DNA of 7,331 nucleotides, taken from contig PKWT01000450.1 in assembly GCA_003132125.1 (NCBI GenBank), forward strand, positions 1-7,331, in the 5' to 3' direction. Each line of letters starts with the position of its first letter. Position 1 is the first letter of the stretch. The translations under genes were made by a program, and so were the position numbers. This DNA is from Micrococcales bacterium (GTDB taxonomy: Bacteria; Actinomycetota; Actinomycetes; Actinomycetales; Dermatophilaceae). Under the pieces are notes generated by a model. The model made no database searches. It was not told the DNA's origin and was given only the letters and a program-made list of their open reading frames with translations. This document shows positions 1 through 6,835 of this stretch, in pieces.

Positions 1-27
1 TCCCGCCATCGCTGGACGGTATTCGAG

Positions 28-1197
28 TCAACCCAGGAAGCCGCGGATGGAGGCGTGCCCCTTCAACAGGTTGCGGGCAATGGTGCGGCGCTGGATCTCG
101 TCGGTGCCCTCGTAGATGCGTAGCAGCCGGAGCTCCCTGTACCACCGCTCGATCGGAAGCTCGCGGGTGTAGCCCATGCCGCCGTGTATCTGCAGCACCC
201 GGTCGACGATCTCGTTGGCCTTCACGCCGCCGTAGAGTTTGGCCATCGACTGGGCCTGGCGCGAGTCGAGCCCGGCGTCGACCTGCCACGCCGCGGACAG
301 CACCAGCCAGCGCAGCGCCTCGATCTCCACGGCGGAGTCAGCGACCATCCACTGGATCGCCTGGCGGTCCGCGATCGGCTGGCCGAAGGTGACCCGGTTG
401 CGGGCGTGCTCCATGCCCATCTCGACCAGACGCTCGCAGGCCCCGAGTGCGCGAGCGGGCAACAGGTAGCGACCCTTGCCGATCCACTGCATGGCGAGCT
501 CGAAGCCCTTGCCCTCCTCTCCGAGAATGCTCGAGTGGGGCACACGCACGTTGTCGAAGATCAGCGCCGCCGGGCCCCACTCGCCCATGGTGTCGATGTA
601 CTCCGACTTCCAGCCCTGGTCGCGGTCCACGAGAAAGCAGGTGACTCCACCATCGGCACCCTTCTCCTTGTCAGTGACCGCAAAGACCATCGTGAAGTCG
701 GCCTCGTTGCCTCCCGTGATGAAGGTCTTCTCACCGTTGATCACCCACTCGTCGCCCTCGCGTCGGGCGGAGGTGCGGATGGCGCGGGCGTCGGAGCCGG
801 CCCCGGTCTCGGTGATGGCGAAGCAGCTCTTGCGCTCGCCGCTGATGGTGGGGATGAGGTACTTCTCCTTCTGCTCGTCGTTGGCGAAGTAGAGGATGTT
901 GTCGGCCTCACCGCCGAACTTGAACTGCACGAACGACCGACCCAGCTCCACCTCGACGAGGGCGTTCATCAATGCGCCGAGCCCCATGCCGCCATACTCC
1001 TGCGGTGTGTGCACCCCGAAGAACCCGGACTCCTTCGCCTTGTCCCGAAGGGTTTTGAGCTCCTCCTCCCGCAGGCCCGGCTCGCCCCGGCGCTCGCGCC
1101 TCAGCACCTCAGGCTCGAGCGGAATGATCTCCTTGCGCACGAAGGTACGGACCCACTCGCGGACCTCGCGCTCTTCCTCGGACAGGTTCAAGTCCAT
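28..1197 (-). CDS. Acyl-CoA dehydrogenase (FAD-dependent, SCAD/MCAD type)
   Basis: Predicted cytosolic flavoenzyme of 389 aa, the usual family length. It oxidises an acyl-CoA to the trans-2-enoyl-CoA and passes electrons to electron-transfer flavoprotein. Seen: an N-terminal helical domain (about 1-125); the first family signature AITETGAGSD (about 127-136) at the FAD/substrate site; a beta domain to about 235; and a C-terminal helical domain with RVTFGQPIADRQ (268-279). The second signature begins QIHGGMGY (336-343). IYEGT at 361-365 places the catalytic base at Glu363, the position used by short- and medium-chain dehydrogenases rather than isovaleryl-CoA dehydrogenase. The start at 1197 is chosen because AAGGAGG lies 9 nt upstream and the family N-terminus MDLNLSEEE begins there; a longer frame to 1353 would run into the ligase gene. 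The ligase stop is 4 nt upstream, so the two are probably translationally coupled and act in sequence. Chain length and branching of the substrate cannot be told; an aryl-alkyl or cyclic acyl-CoA is equally possible. Confidence 0.95.
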   Translation of the reverse strand: MDLNLSEEEREVREWVRTFVRKEIIPLEPEVLRRERRGEPGLREEELKTLRDKAKESGFFGVHTPQEYGGMGLGALMNALVEVELGRSFVQFKFGGEADNILYFANDEQKEKYLIPTISGERKSCFAITETGAGSDARAIRTSARREGDEWVINGEKTFITGGNEADFTMVFAVTDKEKGADGGVTCFLVDRDQGWKSEYIDTMGEWGPAALIFDNVRVPHSSILGEEGKGFELAMQWIGKGRYLLPARALGACERLVEMGMEHARNRVTFGQPIADRQAIQWMVADSAVEIEALRWLVLSAAWQVDAGLDSRQAQSMAKLYGGVKANEIVDRVLQIHGGMGYTRELPIERWYRELRLLRIYEGTDEIQRRTIARNLLKGHASIRGFLG

Positions 1198-1201
1198 GAC
1201 C

Positions 1202-2710
1202 TCACGCCTCCTTGTTGTTGGCGAACTGCGCACGCAGCTCGCGTTTGAGTACCTTGTGGCTCGGCCCCATGGGAAGGGCATCAAGCACCTCGATGCGACG
1301 CGGGTACTTGTGCCGGCCCAGCCGCTCGCGCGCCCACTCGACGAGAGCCTCAACGTCGAGGCTCTCCCCCTCGTTCGGGATCACCACGGCGCACACCTCC
1401 TCACCGCGTTGCTCATCCGGTATGCCGATCACCGCCACCTGCGCGATCGCCGGGTGCCGCATCAGGACCTCCTCGACCTCACGCGGGTAGACGTTGAAAC
1501 CACCCCGGATGATCAGGTCCTTCTTCCGGTCCACGATCGTGATGAACCCGTCGGCGTCCTTCTGCCCGATGTCGCCGGTGCGAAACCAACCGTCGACCAG
1601 CGCCTGCGCGGTCGCCTCCGGGTTGTCGAGGTAACCGGCGAACACGTTGTGGCCGCGGATCACGATCTCCCCGAGCCTGCCATCGGGGAACAGCTCGATC
1701 CGGTCGTCGAGGGTCTCATCGGCGATCTCGACCTCCACGCCCCAGATCGCGTGGCCTACGGTGCCGGCCTTGGTCCCGAACCAGTGCTGGTTCACCGTGG
1801 CCGTCGGGGAGGTCTCCGACAGACCGTAGCCCTCGAAGATCGTGGTGTCGAACGTCTGCTCGAACCGCTCCAAGACCGCAACGGGCAGGGAGGCTCCTCC
1901 CGAGATGCAGTCGCGGAGCTTCGGCAGCGGGGTGACCTGTGACGAGGCCTCGAGCAGCTGGACAAACATGGTCGGCACACCGAAGAACAGCGTCGCACCC
2001 TCGTCGCGCATGACCTCGATGGCCTTCGCGGCGTCGAAACGTCGCTGCAGCAACAGCGTCGCGCCGACCCGGAACGTGGAGTTCATCGAGACGGTCTGTC
2101 CGAAGGTGTGGAACAACGGCAGGCAGCCCATCACGACGTCGTCACGCATGAACGGGTTGGCGTCGAACGCATTCGCCGTCGCGTTCATCACCAGGTTCAG
2201 GTGGGTGAGGAGTGCGCCCTTGGTGCGGCCCGTCGTACCACTGGTGTACAAGATGACCGCCGTGTCCTCGGCCTGCCGGGCGGCGTACGTCCGCAGCGGC
2301 TCGACATCGTTGGCGAAGTCCTCGACGCTCCACGCGGGCACGCCCACAGACTCAGCGGCCCCGGTGCCCACGTCGGCGAAGCCGGCTTCATACAGCACGG
2401 CCTGCGCGCCCGAGTGGCCGACGATGTACGCCGCTTCCTCGGCAATGAGAAGAGTCGGCACAGGTACGACGACGCCGCCGCACGCGAGGATCCCGTAGTA
2501 GGCACGGACGAAGTCGGCCACGTTCGGGGCGAGGAGGGCGATCCGGTCGCCGGGTCCGATCCCGTGACCGGCCAGCGCGGCACCGTATCGCCGTGCGTCC
2601 TCCCAGAGCTGCGCGTAGCTCAGCCGGAGGTCACCTTGCACGAGGGCGAGCTTGTCGGGGGTCCTGCGAGCGGACTCGGCAAGGATCGTTGCGAGGGAAA
2701 GGGTCGTCAT
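1202..2710 (-). CDS. AMP-forming acyl-CoA ligase (ANL superfamily)
   Basis: Predicted 502-aa cytosolic enzyme that activates a carboxylic acid with ATP and then CoA, giving acyl-CoA, AMP and pyrophosphate. Seen: P-loop YTSGTTGRTKGA (155-166); adenylate motif YGLSETSP (295-302); TGD (378-380); the hinge block DRKKDLIIRGGFNVYPREVE (394-413); and a C-terminal subdomain with the catalytic lysine at Lys486. The residue before that lysine is His485, where most relatives have Gly (PSGK becomes PSHK); the lysine itself is kept. Length is typical of the shorter fatty-acid or aromatic-acid ligases. The start ATG at 2710 has GGGAG 4 nt upstream and opens with the normal family N-terminus MTTLSLATIL; an upstream TTG at 2794 would translate through the intergenic hairpin and is rejected. 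It lies 87 bp after the binding-protein gene and 4 nt before the dehydrogenase gene, whose ribosome-binding site is embedded in this gene's last codons (K-E-A). Substrate is unknown; a medium-chain, branched or aromatic acid is plausible from context. Confidence 0.94.
   Translation of the reverse strand: MTTLSLATILAESARRTPDKLALVQGDLRLSYAQLWEDARRYGAALAGHGIGPGDRIALLAPNVADFVRAYYGILACGGVVVPVPTLLIAEEAAYIVGHSGAQAVLYEAGFADVGTGAAESVGVPAWSVEDFANDVEPLRTYAARQAEDTAVILYTSGTTGRTKGALLTHLNLVMNATANAFDANPFMRDDVVMGCLPLFHTFGQTVSMNSTFRVGATLLLQRRFDAAKAIEVMRDEGATLFFGVPTMFVQLLEASSQVTPLPKLRDCISGGASLPVAVLERFEQTFDTTIFEGYGLSETSPTATVNQHWFGTKAGTVGHAIWGVEVEIADETLDDRIELFPDGRLGEIVIRGHNVFAGYLDNPEATAQALVDGWFRTGDIGQKDADGFITIVDRKKDLIIRGGFNVYPREVEEVLMRHPAIAQVAVIGIPDEQRGEEVCAVVIPNEGESLDVEALVEWARERLGRHKYPRRIEVLDALPMGPSHKVLKRELRAQFANNKEA
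1207..1213 (-). promoter_or_regulatory. Ribosome-binding site of the acyl-CoA dehydrogenase gene
   Basis: AAGGAGG on the minus strand, 9 nt before the ATG at 1197. It lies inside the last codons of the upstream ligase gene, just before its TGA. It fixes the dehydrogenase start and points to coupled translation of the two enzymes. Confidence 0.85.
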
Positions 2711-2742
2711 GGTTCTCCCACCTGGGACGAGGTGCGTCTGGG

Positions 2743-2778
2743 GCCGGGCGGGCCGCCGTGGTGGGCGGCCCGCCCGGC
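2743..2778 (-). terminator. Perfect 15-bp GC hairpin between binding-protein and ligase genes
   Basis: The arms at 2743-2757 (GCCGGGCGGGCCGCC on the plus strand) and 2764-2778 are exact reverse complements, separated by a 6-nt loop. The hairpin begins 19 nt after the binding-protein stop codon and ends 32 nt before the ligase ATG. No run of U follows on either strand, so it is not a classical intrinsic terminator. Likely roles, by inference, are a partial terminator or a 3'-end stabiliser that lets the binding protein be made in excess over the downstream enzymes. The structure is directly visible; its function is not. Confidence 0.6.
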
Positions 2779-2797
2779 ATAAGGATGGTTCCAACCG

Positions 2798-4135
2798 TCA
2801 GCCGGCGGGCTTGACCTCGGGGATGCCGCTGGCCGGCGGGCCGTCCTTCGCGGCCGAGTCGTCCTCCTTGATCGGCGCAGCACCGAGGTCGGTGACCAGC
2901 ACCGGTGTCAGCGGGTCAGCCACAAGGCCCTTGAGCTGGACGACCCGCATGCCGGAGATGCCGAGGTGGCTGTCGGCCGAGTAGCGGAACGGAGCCAGCG
3001 GCGGGCCAGCGTCGTTGCCCATCTTCTCCACGGCGTCGACGATGCCCTTACGAGTCGGGTTCTTACCCGCGGCCTGCAGCGCCTGCACGAACGCGTAGGC
3101 CTCGGACATACCGTAGATGCGGTAGTTGGTCAGATGGCCGTCCTTGCCGTGTTTGTCCCAGACCTTCTGCCACAGCTGGACCCACGCGTTGTCGGTGGCG
3201 TCGACACCCGGGATGTACTCGGTGGTGAGCACCCCGTCCAGCGGGTTCACCTTGCCGACCGCACCCTCGGAGAACTTGGACAGCAGGGAGCCGATGAGCT
3301 CGGGGTCGGAGCCGATGTTGGCGTAGAACCACTTCGGCTTGTAGTTCAGCTTCATCGCCACCAGCTGGCTCAGCGCGGTGTACGCCGGCACGTTGAAGCC
3401 GAGCACGAGATCGGCGCCCGAGGCCTTCAGCGCGGCGATCTGCGGGGCGACGTCGGTGTTGCCTGAGGTGTACTTCGCCACCTTGACGATCTGTTTGTCG
3501 ATGTAGCGGCGCACGCCCTTCTCGCTGTCGACGCCGAGGTCGTCGTCCTGCAGGAACAGGCCGACCTTGGCGTCCGGCATGTTCTTGGCCACCCACTGGC
3601 CGATGATCTTGCCCTCGATCTCGTAGTCGGGCTGCCAGCCGAAGGTGTAGGGCTTCGCCTTGGGATCGTTACCCCATTGGATGGATCCGGAGGAGACGAA
3701 CAGGTCGGGGACCTTCTCGCTGTTGAGGAAGTCCACGACCGCGCTGTGCGTCGGAGTGCCAAGCGCGCCCAGCATCGCGAAGACCTGGTCCTTGAGCACC
3801 AGCTCGTTAGTGACCTCGCTGGTGGTGGTCGGGTTGTAGCCGTCATCGCGGACGATGTACTTGATCTTGCGTCCGTTCACGCCGCCGTTGGCGTTGACGT
3901 AGTCGAAGTAGGCCTGGGCACCGGTGGGGATCTCGCTGTAGCCGGGCGCGGCGACACCGGTGAGGGGGAAGGTGGCGCCGACGGTCACCGTGTCCTTGGT
4001 GATGCCCACTTCGGCAGCAGCGGTGTCGCTGCTGCTGCCACTGGAGGGTCGCCCGCCTGCACCGCAGGCGGCGACGAGCGCCCCAACCGTGATGAGCCCG
4101 GCGATCCGGGTCATCTGCTTGGTCCATCTTTTCAT
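2798..4135 (-). CDS. ABC-transporter solute-binding lipoprotein, Liv/HAAT family (LivK-like)
   Basis: Predicted 445-aa extracytoplasmic receptor that captures the substrate and hands it to the LivH/LivM channel. Seen: a lipoprotein signal peptide with a basic start (MKRWTKQMTR), a hydrophobic core and lipobox LVAAC, putting the lipidated cysteine at residue 24. A Gly/Ser-rich linker (about 25-40) follows, then a two-lobed type I periplasmic-binding fold starting at VTVGATFPLTG (about 50-60), with GGVNGRKIKYIVRDDGYNP (84-102) typical of the family. A Pro/charged tail of about 25 residues ends the protein. The ATG at 4135 has AGGAGG 7 nt upstream and overlaps the LivM stop as ATGA; the internal Met8 has no such site. 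Being last of the five transporter genes is a less usual order than E. coli livKHMGF. The ligand cannot be assigned: family members bind branched-chain amino acids, amides, urea or aromatic acids, and the downstream CoA enzymes favour a carboxylate. Confidence 0.95.
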   Translation of the reverse strand: MKRWTKQMTRIAGLITVGALVAACGAGGRPSSGSSSDTAAAEVGITKDTVTVGATFPLTGVAAPGYSEIPTGAQAYFDYVNANGGVNGRKIKYIVRDDGYNPTTTSEVTNELVLKDQVFAMLGALGTPTHSAVVDFLNSEKVPDLFVSSGSIQWGNDPKAKPYTFGWQPDYEIEGKIIGQWVAKNMPDAKVGLFLQDDDLGVDSEKGVRRYIDKQIVKVAKYTSGNTDVAPQIAALKASGADLVLGFNVPAYTALSQLVAMKLNYKPKWFYANIGSDPELIGSLLSKFSEGAVGKVNPLDGVLTTEYIPGVDATDNAWVQLWQKVWDKHGKDGHLTNYRIYGMSEAYAFVQALQAAGKNPTRKGIVDAVEKMGNDAGPPLAPFRYSADSHLGISGMRVVQLKGLVADPLTPVLVTDLGAAPIKEDDSAAKDGPPASGIPEVKPAG

Positions 4136-5226
4136 TGCATTGCCTCCTGTTGTGGGTGGATTGGTGCTGTGTCAGGGCTCTGGCGCCGTCGCCAGGCGTT
4201 ACGGATCGTGCCGACCAGGCCCGCTGGTGCGAGCAGGATGACGAGCACGAGGGTGAGTCCGTAGACGAGCGGAGCGAGCTGTGCGGACTGCAGGTCACCG
4301 AGGCCCAGGCTCTGTCCGAGTCCGGTGACCGCCTGCGGCAGGAACGTCAGAAGTGCGGCACCGATGAGGGCGCCGAAAAGGCTGCCGAGGCCGCCCAGAA
4401 CCACCGCGGTCAGCAGGGACAGCGACAGCGTGAGCGGGAAGCCGCTCGGTGCTGCGATCCGCACGACCATGGCCATCACGCCGCCGGCGAGACCGGCGCA
4501 GGCTGCGCTGACCACGAACGCCTTGACCCGGGCACGGCCTACGTTGATGCCGGCGAGCTCCGCCGCGGCCTCGTCGTCGCGCACGGCGCGCCAGGTGCGA
4601 CCCACTCTGCTTGCGGATAGGTTCGCCAGGAGCACGAAGCTGATGATGAGGCCGATCCACCCGACATACGCCAGGTACTTGGTGCCTGTGACGTCGTGCG
4701 CGGTGAGGAAGTACACGGCGTCCGCGAACCAGCCCGGGGCCTCCGGCGTGGAGACGGACAGGCCCTGCTCGCCGCCGAGGTTGTCACCGAAGAACGATGC
4801 GATGCCGGGCATGGCTACGGCCAGGGCCAGGGTCGCTCCCGCGATGTACGGACCGTGCAGTCGCGCCGCGGCCACACCCACCACCGCACCGACCACCACG
4901 GTCACCAGCACGGACAGGAGCATGACCACCGGCAACGGCAGAGGCTTGTCGACGTCGTGCAGCATCAGCGCCGCCGTGTAGGCGCCCACGGCCATCAGTG
5001 CTCCGTGACCCAGGGACAGCTGGCCGTTGAGACCGGTCAGCACGGTGAGGCCACCGACGGCGATGCCGAGGTAGGCCATGGTGGCGAACTGACCCTGCCG
5101 GAACGGGCTGACCGACTCCAGGACCAGTATCACGACCACCAGCCCGATCAGCCCGCCGATGAGGTTGCGTCTCAACGGGGTCCGGCGCAGATGACCGATC
5201 AGCGAACCGAATGCCACCCGGGACAC
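4132..5226 (-). CDS. livM: Branched-chain-amino-acid-type ABC permease, LivM family
   Basis: Predicted 364-aa integral membrane protein forming one half of the importer channel with LivH. Seen: many hydrophobic helices, with clear ones at about 22-38, 47-64, 98-120, 186-202, 236-256 and 318-340. The LivM hallmark GLNGQLSLGHGALMAVGAYT lies at 65-84. The cytoplasmic coupling loop RVGRTWRAVRDDEAAAELAG (207-226) should dock an ATPase subunit. LSLLTAVVLGGLGSLFGALIG (269-289) is the conserved late transmembrane region. The N-terminus has a basic stretch (RRTPLRR) before the first helix, as is common in LivM. The start is a GTG at 5226, 1 nt after the LivH stop, with GGAGGG 6 nt upstream; a second in-frame GTG three codons later is a weaker alternative. 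The 3' end overlaps the binding-protein gene by 4 nt. The symbol denotes the family; leucine specificity is not shown. Confidence 0.95.
   Translation of the reverse strand: MSRVAFGSLIGHLRRTPLRRNLIGGLIGLVVVILVLESVSPFRQGQFATMAYLGIAVGGLTVLTGLNGQLSLGHGALMAVGAYTAALMLHDVDKPLPLPVVMLLSVLVTVVVGAVVGVAAARLHGPYIAGATLALAVAMPGIASFFGDNLGGEQGLSVSTPEAPGWFADAVYFLTAHDVTGTKYLAYVGWIGLIISFVLLANLSASRVGRTWRAVRDDEAAAELAGINVGRARVKAFVVSAACAGLAGGVMAMVVRIAAPSGFPLTLSLSLLTAVVLGGLGSLFGALIGAALLTFLPQAVTGLGQSLGLGDLQSAQLAPLVYGLTLVLVILLAPAGLVGTIRNAWRRRQSPDTAPIHPQQEAMQ
4143..4148 (-). promoter_or_regulatory. Ribosome-binding site of the binding-protein gene
   Basis: AGGAGG on the minus strand, 7 nt before the ATG at 4135, embedded in the last codons of livM. 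It selects Met1 over Met8 as the start and, with the ATGA overlap, indicates termination-reinitiation coupling. Confidence 0.85.
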
Positions 5227-5227
5227 C

Positions 5228-6106
5228 TCAGACCCTCCGTGCCGTCGCGTGGGAGAACAGGCCTGCGGGTCGGACCAGGAGCACCACGATCAAGATGGCC
5301 AGTGATGCGAGCGCCACGAGGTCGGATCCGACGTACCCACTCACGAAGCTGAGGCTCACGCCGAGCAGAAGACCCCCCACGACCGCACCGCCCGGGCTGT
5401 CGAGTCCACCGAGCACTGCTGCGACGAATCCGTAGACGACGACCGAGTCCATGTACGAGGGGGAGACCAGGCTGCCGCCGGCGATCAGCAGCCCTGACAA
5501 GGAACCAACCACGGCGGCGAGGGCCCAGCCGAGGGTGAGCATCCGGGTCACCTTCACGCCGAGCATGCGGGAGACTTCCTGGTTGAACGCGGAGGCGCGC
5601 ATCTTGAGGCCGATGTCGGTGTGCTGGAACAGCGCGACCAGCAGCAGCATCACGACGGCCACCGAGCAGATCGTGAAGACAGCGAACCCGGTTAGCGCGA
5701 TCGTCACGCCGCCTGCCTCGAAGCCGCGCAGCCCGAAGGGCGCCGGGAAGGACCGGAAGCCTGACCCGAAGATGATCGCGGCCACGGCGTGGATGACGAC
5801 GAACAGCCCCAGGGTCAGGATGATCGCGTTGATCTCGGGCTTGCCCTCGACCGGACGGATGACCACCCGCTCGATGACGGCACCGAGCACCAGGCCGGAC
5901 AGGAGCGCCGCCGCGAAGCCAATCCAGTAGGACATCCCCGCATCCACGATCACCAGTGCGACGTACGTCGTGATCATCGCCATCGGCGCCTGGGCGAAGT
6001 TCACGATCCGCGTCGAGCGCCAGATGAGCACGAGCGCCAGCGCGAAGGCGGCGTAGACCATGCCCAGGGTCAGGCCCGTGAGGAAGGTGGTCAGGAGTTG
6101 CTGCAC
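5228..6106 (-). CDS. livH: Branched-chain-amino-acid-type ABC permease, LivH family
   Basis: Predicted 292-aa membrane permease, the usual length, which pairs with LivM. Seen: an opening TLGMVYAAFALALVLIWRST followed by RIVNFAQAPMAM (33-44), the LivH signature at the first helices. The cytoplasmic coupling loop includes RASAFNQEVSRMLGVKVTR (170-188). A conserved C-terminal stretch YGFVAAVLGGLDSPGGAVVG lies at 225-244, and VLLVRPAGLF (275-284) is near the end. About eight hydrophobic segments are visible. The start is GTG at 6106 with GGAGA 4 nt upstream, 24 nt after the LivF stop; this gap is the longest inside the transporter part of the operon and contains little besides that site. The LivM gene follows after 1 nt. 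Confidence 0.95.
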   Translation of the reverse strand: MQQLLTTFLTGLTLGMVYAAFALALVLIWRSTRIVNFAQAPMAMITTYVALVIVDAGMSYWIGFAAALLSGLVLGAVIERVVIRPVEGKPEINAIILTLGLFVVIHAVAAIIFGSGFRSFPAPFGLRGFEAGGVTIALTGFAVFTICSVAVVMLLLVALFQHTDIGLKMRASAFNQEVSRMLGVKVTRMLTLGWALAAVVGSLSGLLIAGGSLVSPSYMDSVVVYGFVAAVLGGLDSPGGAVVGGLLLGVSLSFVSGYVGSDLVALASLAILIVVLLVRPAGLFSHATARRV

Positions 6107-6130
6107 AAATTCTCCGGTGGTCGTGGGGTT

Positions 6131-6835
6131 TCAGAATCCGAGGTAGGCGTGGCGCAGCTTCTCGTCCGCGGCGAGGGCTGTTGCCTCGTCCTGGGCGACC
6201 AGCCGGCCGAGGTTGAGCACGACGCCGATGTCGGCGATGGAGAGGGCGCTGCGTGCGTTCTGCTCGACGAGTACGACGGTCAGGCCCTCAGACTCCGCAA
6301 GGCCCCGGACCAGCTCGAAGATCTGGGCGACGGCCCGGGGGGCGAGCCCCAGGGACGGCTCATCGAGCAGCAACACCTTCGGCTCCGCCATCAGCGCGCG
6401 CCCGATCACGAGCATCTGCCGTTCACCGCCAGAGAGGACATGGGCGATCGCGTTCCGCCGATCGTTGAGCAGAGGAAATATGGAGTACACCCGGTCGAAG
6501 TCGGCGGGGCGCGAGCGATCGGCCCGCCCCAGCCCTCCGAGCCGCAGGTTCTCCTCGACGGTGAGCTCGGTGATCACCCCACGCCCCTCGGGGACGTGGG
6601 CGAGCCCGAGTCCCGGCATCTTCTCTGCCGGCATACGGGCGAGGTCCTGGCCGTCAAGGTGCACGCTGCCCCGATCGGGGCGGATCAGTCCCGACACGGT
6701 GCGCAGCAGGGTCGTCTTGCCGGCACCGTTGGCGCCGAGGACCGCCGTAATCTTGCCCTTGGGTGCGGTGAAGGTCACGCCGTCCAGCGCCTTCACCGGG
6801 CCGAAGCTGGTGGTCAGGTCACGTATGTCGAGCAC
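6131..6835 (-). CDS. livF: ABC-transporter ATP-binding protein, LivF family
   Basis: Predicted 234-aa cytoplasmic ATPase that powers the importer together with LivG. Seen in order: Walker A GANGAGKT (34-41), the Q-loop region VPEGRGVITELTVEENL (81-97), signature LSGGERQ (134-140), Walker B VLLLDEPSLGLAP (154-166), and the switch region VLVEQN (188-193). Gln192 stands where many ABC ATPases have His; VEQN is normal for LivF (E. coli LivF has it), so this is not a defect. The protein ends in HAYLGF, the typical LivF C-terminus. The start is GTG at 6835, inside the end of livG: the two genes overlap by 17 nt in different frames. The upstream GGGGGC site is paired in a predicted mRNA hairpin (6843-6874), so initiation may depend on ribosomes finishing livG. 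Confidence 0.95.
   Translation of the reverse strand: MLDIRDLTTSFGPVKALDGVTFTAPKGKITAVLGANGAGKTTLLRTVSGLIRPDRGSVHLDGQDLARMPAEKMPGLGLAHVPEGRGVITELTVEENLRLGGLGRADRSRPADFDRVYSIFPLLNDRRNAIAHVLSGGERQMLVIGRALMAEPKVLLLDEPSLGLAPRAVAQIFELVRGLAESEGLTVVLVEQNARSALSIADIGVVLNLGRLVAQDEATALAADEKLRHAYLGF

Noticed and set aside
1..27. ATG at 9-7 on the minus strand as the start of a further operon gene
   Set aside because: Only three codons are inside the window and no clear ribosome site precedes it; a downstream gene is likely from the operon style but cannot be shown.
184..1248. Long plus-strand open frame of about 354 codons opposite the dehydrogenase
   Set aside because: It is antisense to a gene with both family signatures intact. 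Its predicted protein is rich in His, Asp, Leu and Arg with no recognisable motif, typical of the complementary frame of GC-rich genes.
1198..1353. Possible 52-residue N-terminal extension of the dehydrogenase
   Set aside because: The extra residues are Ser/Arg-rich, overlap the ligase gene and lack family similarity, while the ATG at 1197 has an ideal ribosome site.
896..1942. Plus-strand open frame of 348 codons across the dehydrogenase-ligase junction
   Set aside because: Shadow of two confirmed genes; no motif and composition unlike a real protein.
2711..2794. Possible 28-residue N-terminal extension of the ligase from a TTG
   Set aside because: It would translate the GC hairpin into a Pro/Arg-rich leader; the ATG at 2710 has its own ribosome site and the normal family N-terminus.
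2779..2797. TTGGAA resembling a -35 promoter element before the ligase gene
   Set aside because: At the expected distance downstream the sequence is pure GC hairpin with no -10 element, so a promoter cannot be supported.
6257..6274. Gln in place of the switch histidine in LivF as a possible defect
   Set aside because: VEQN is the normal LivF sequence, including in E. coli, so this is a family trait.
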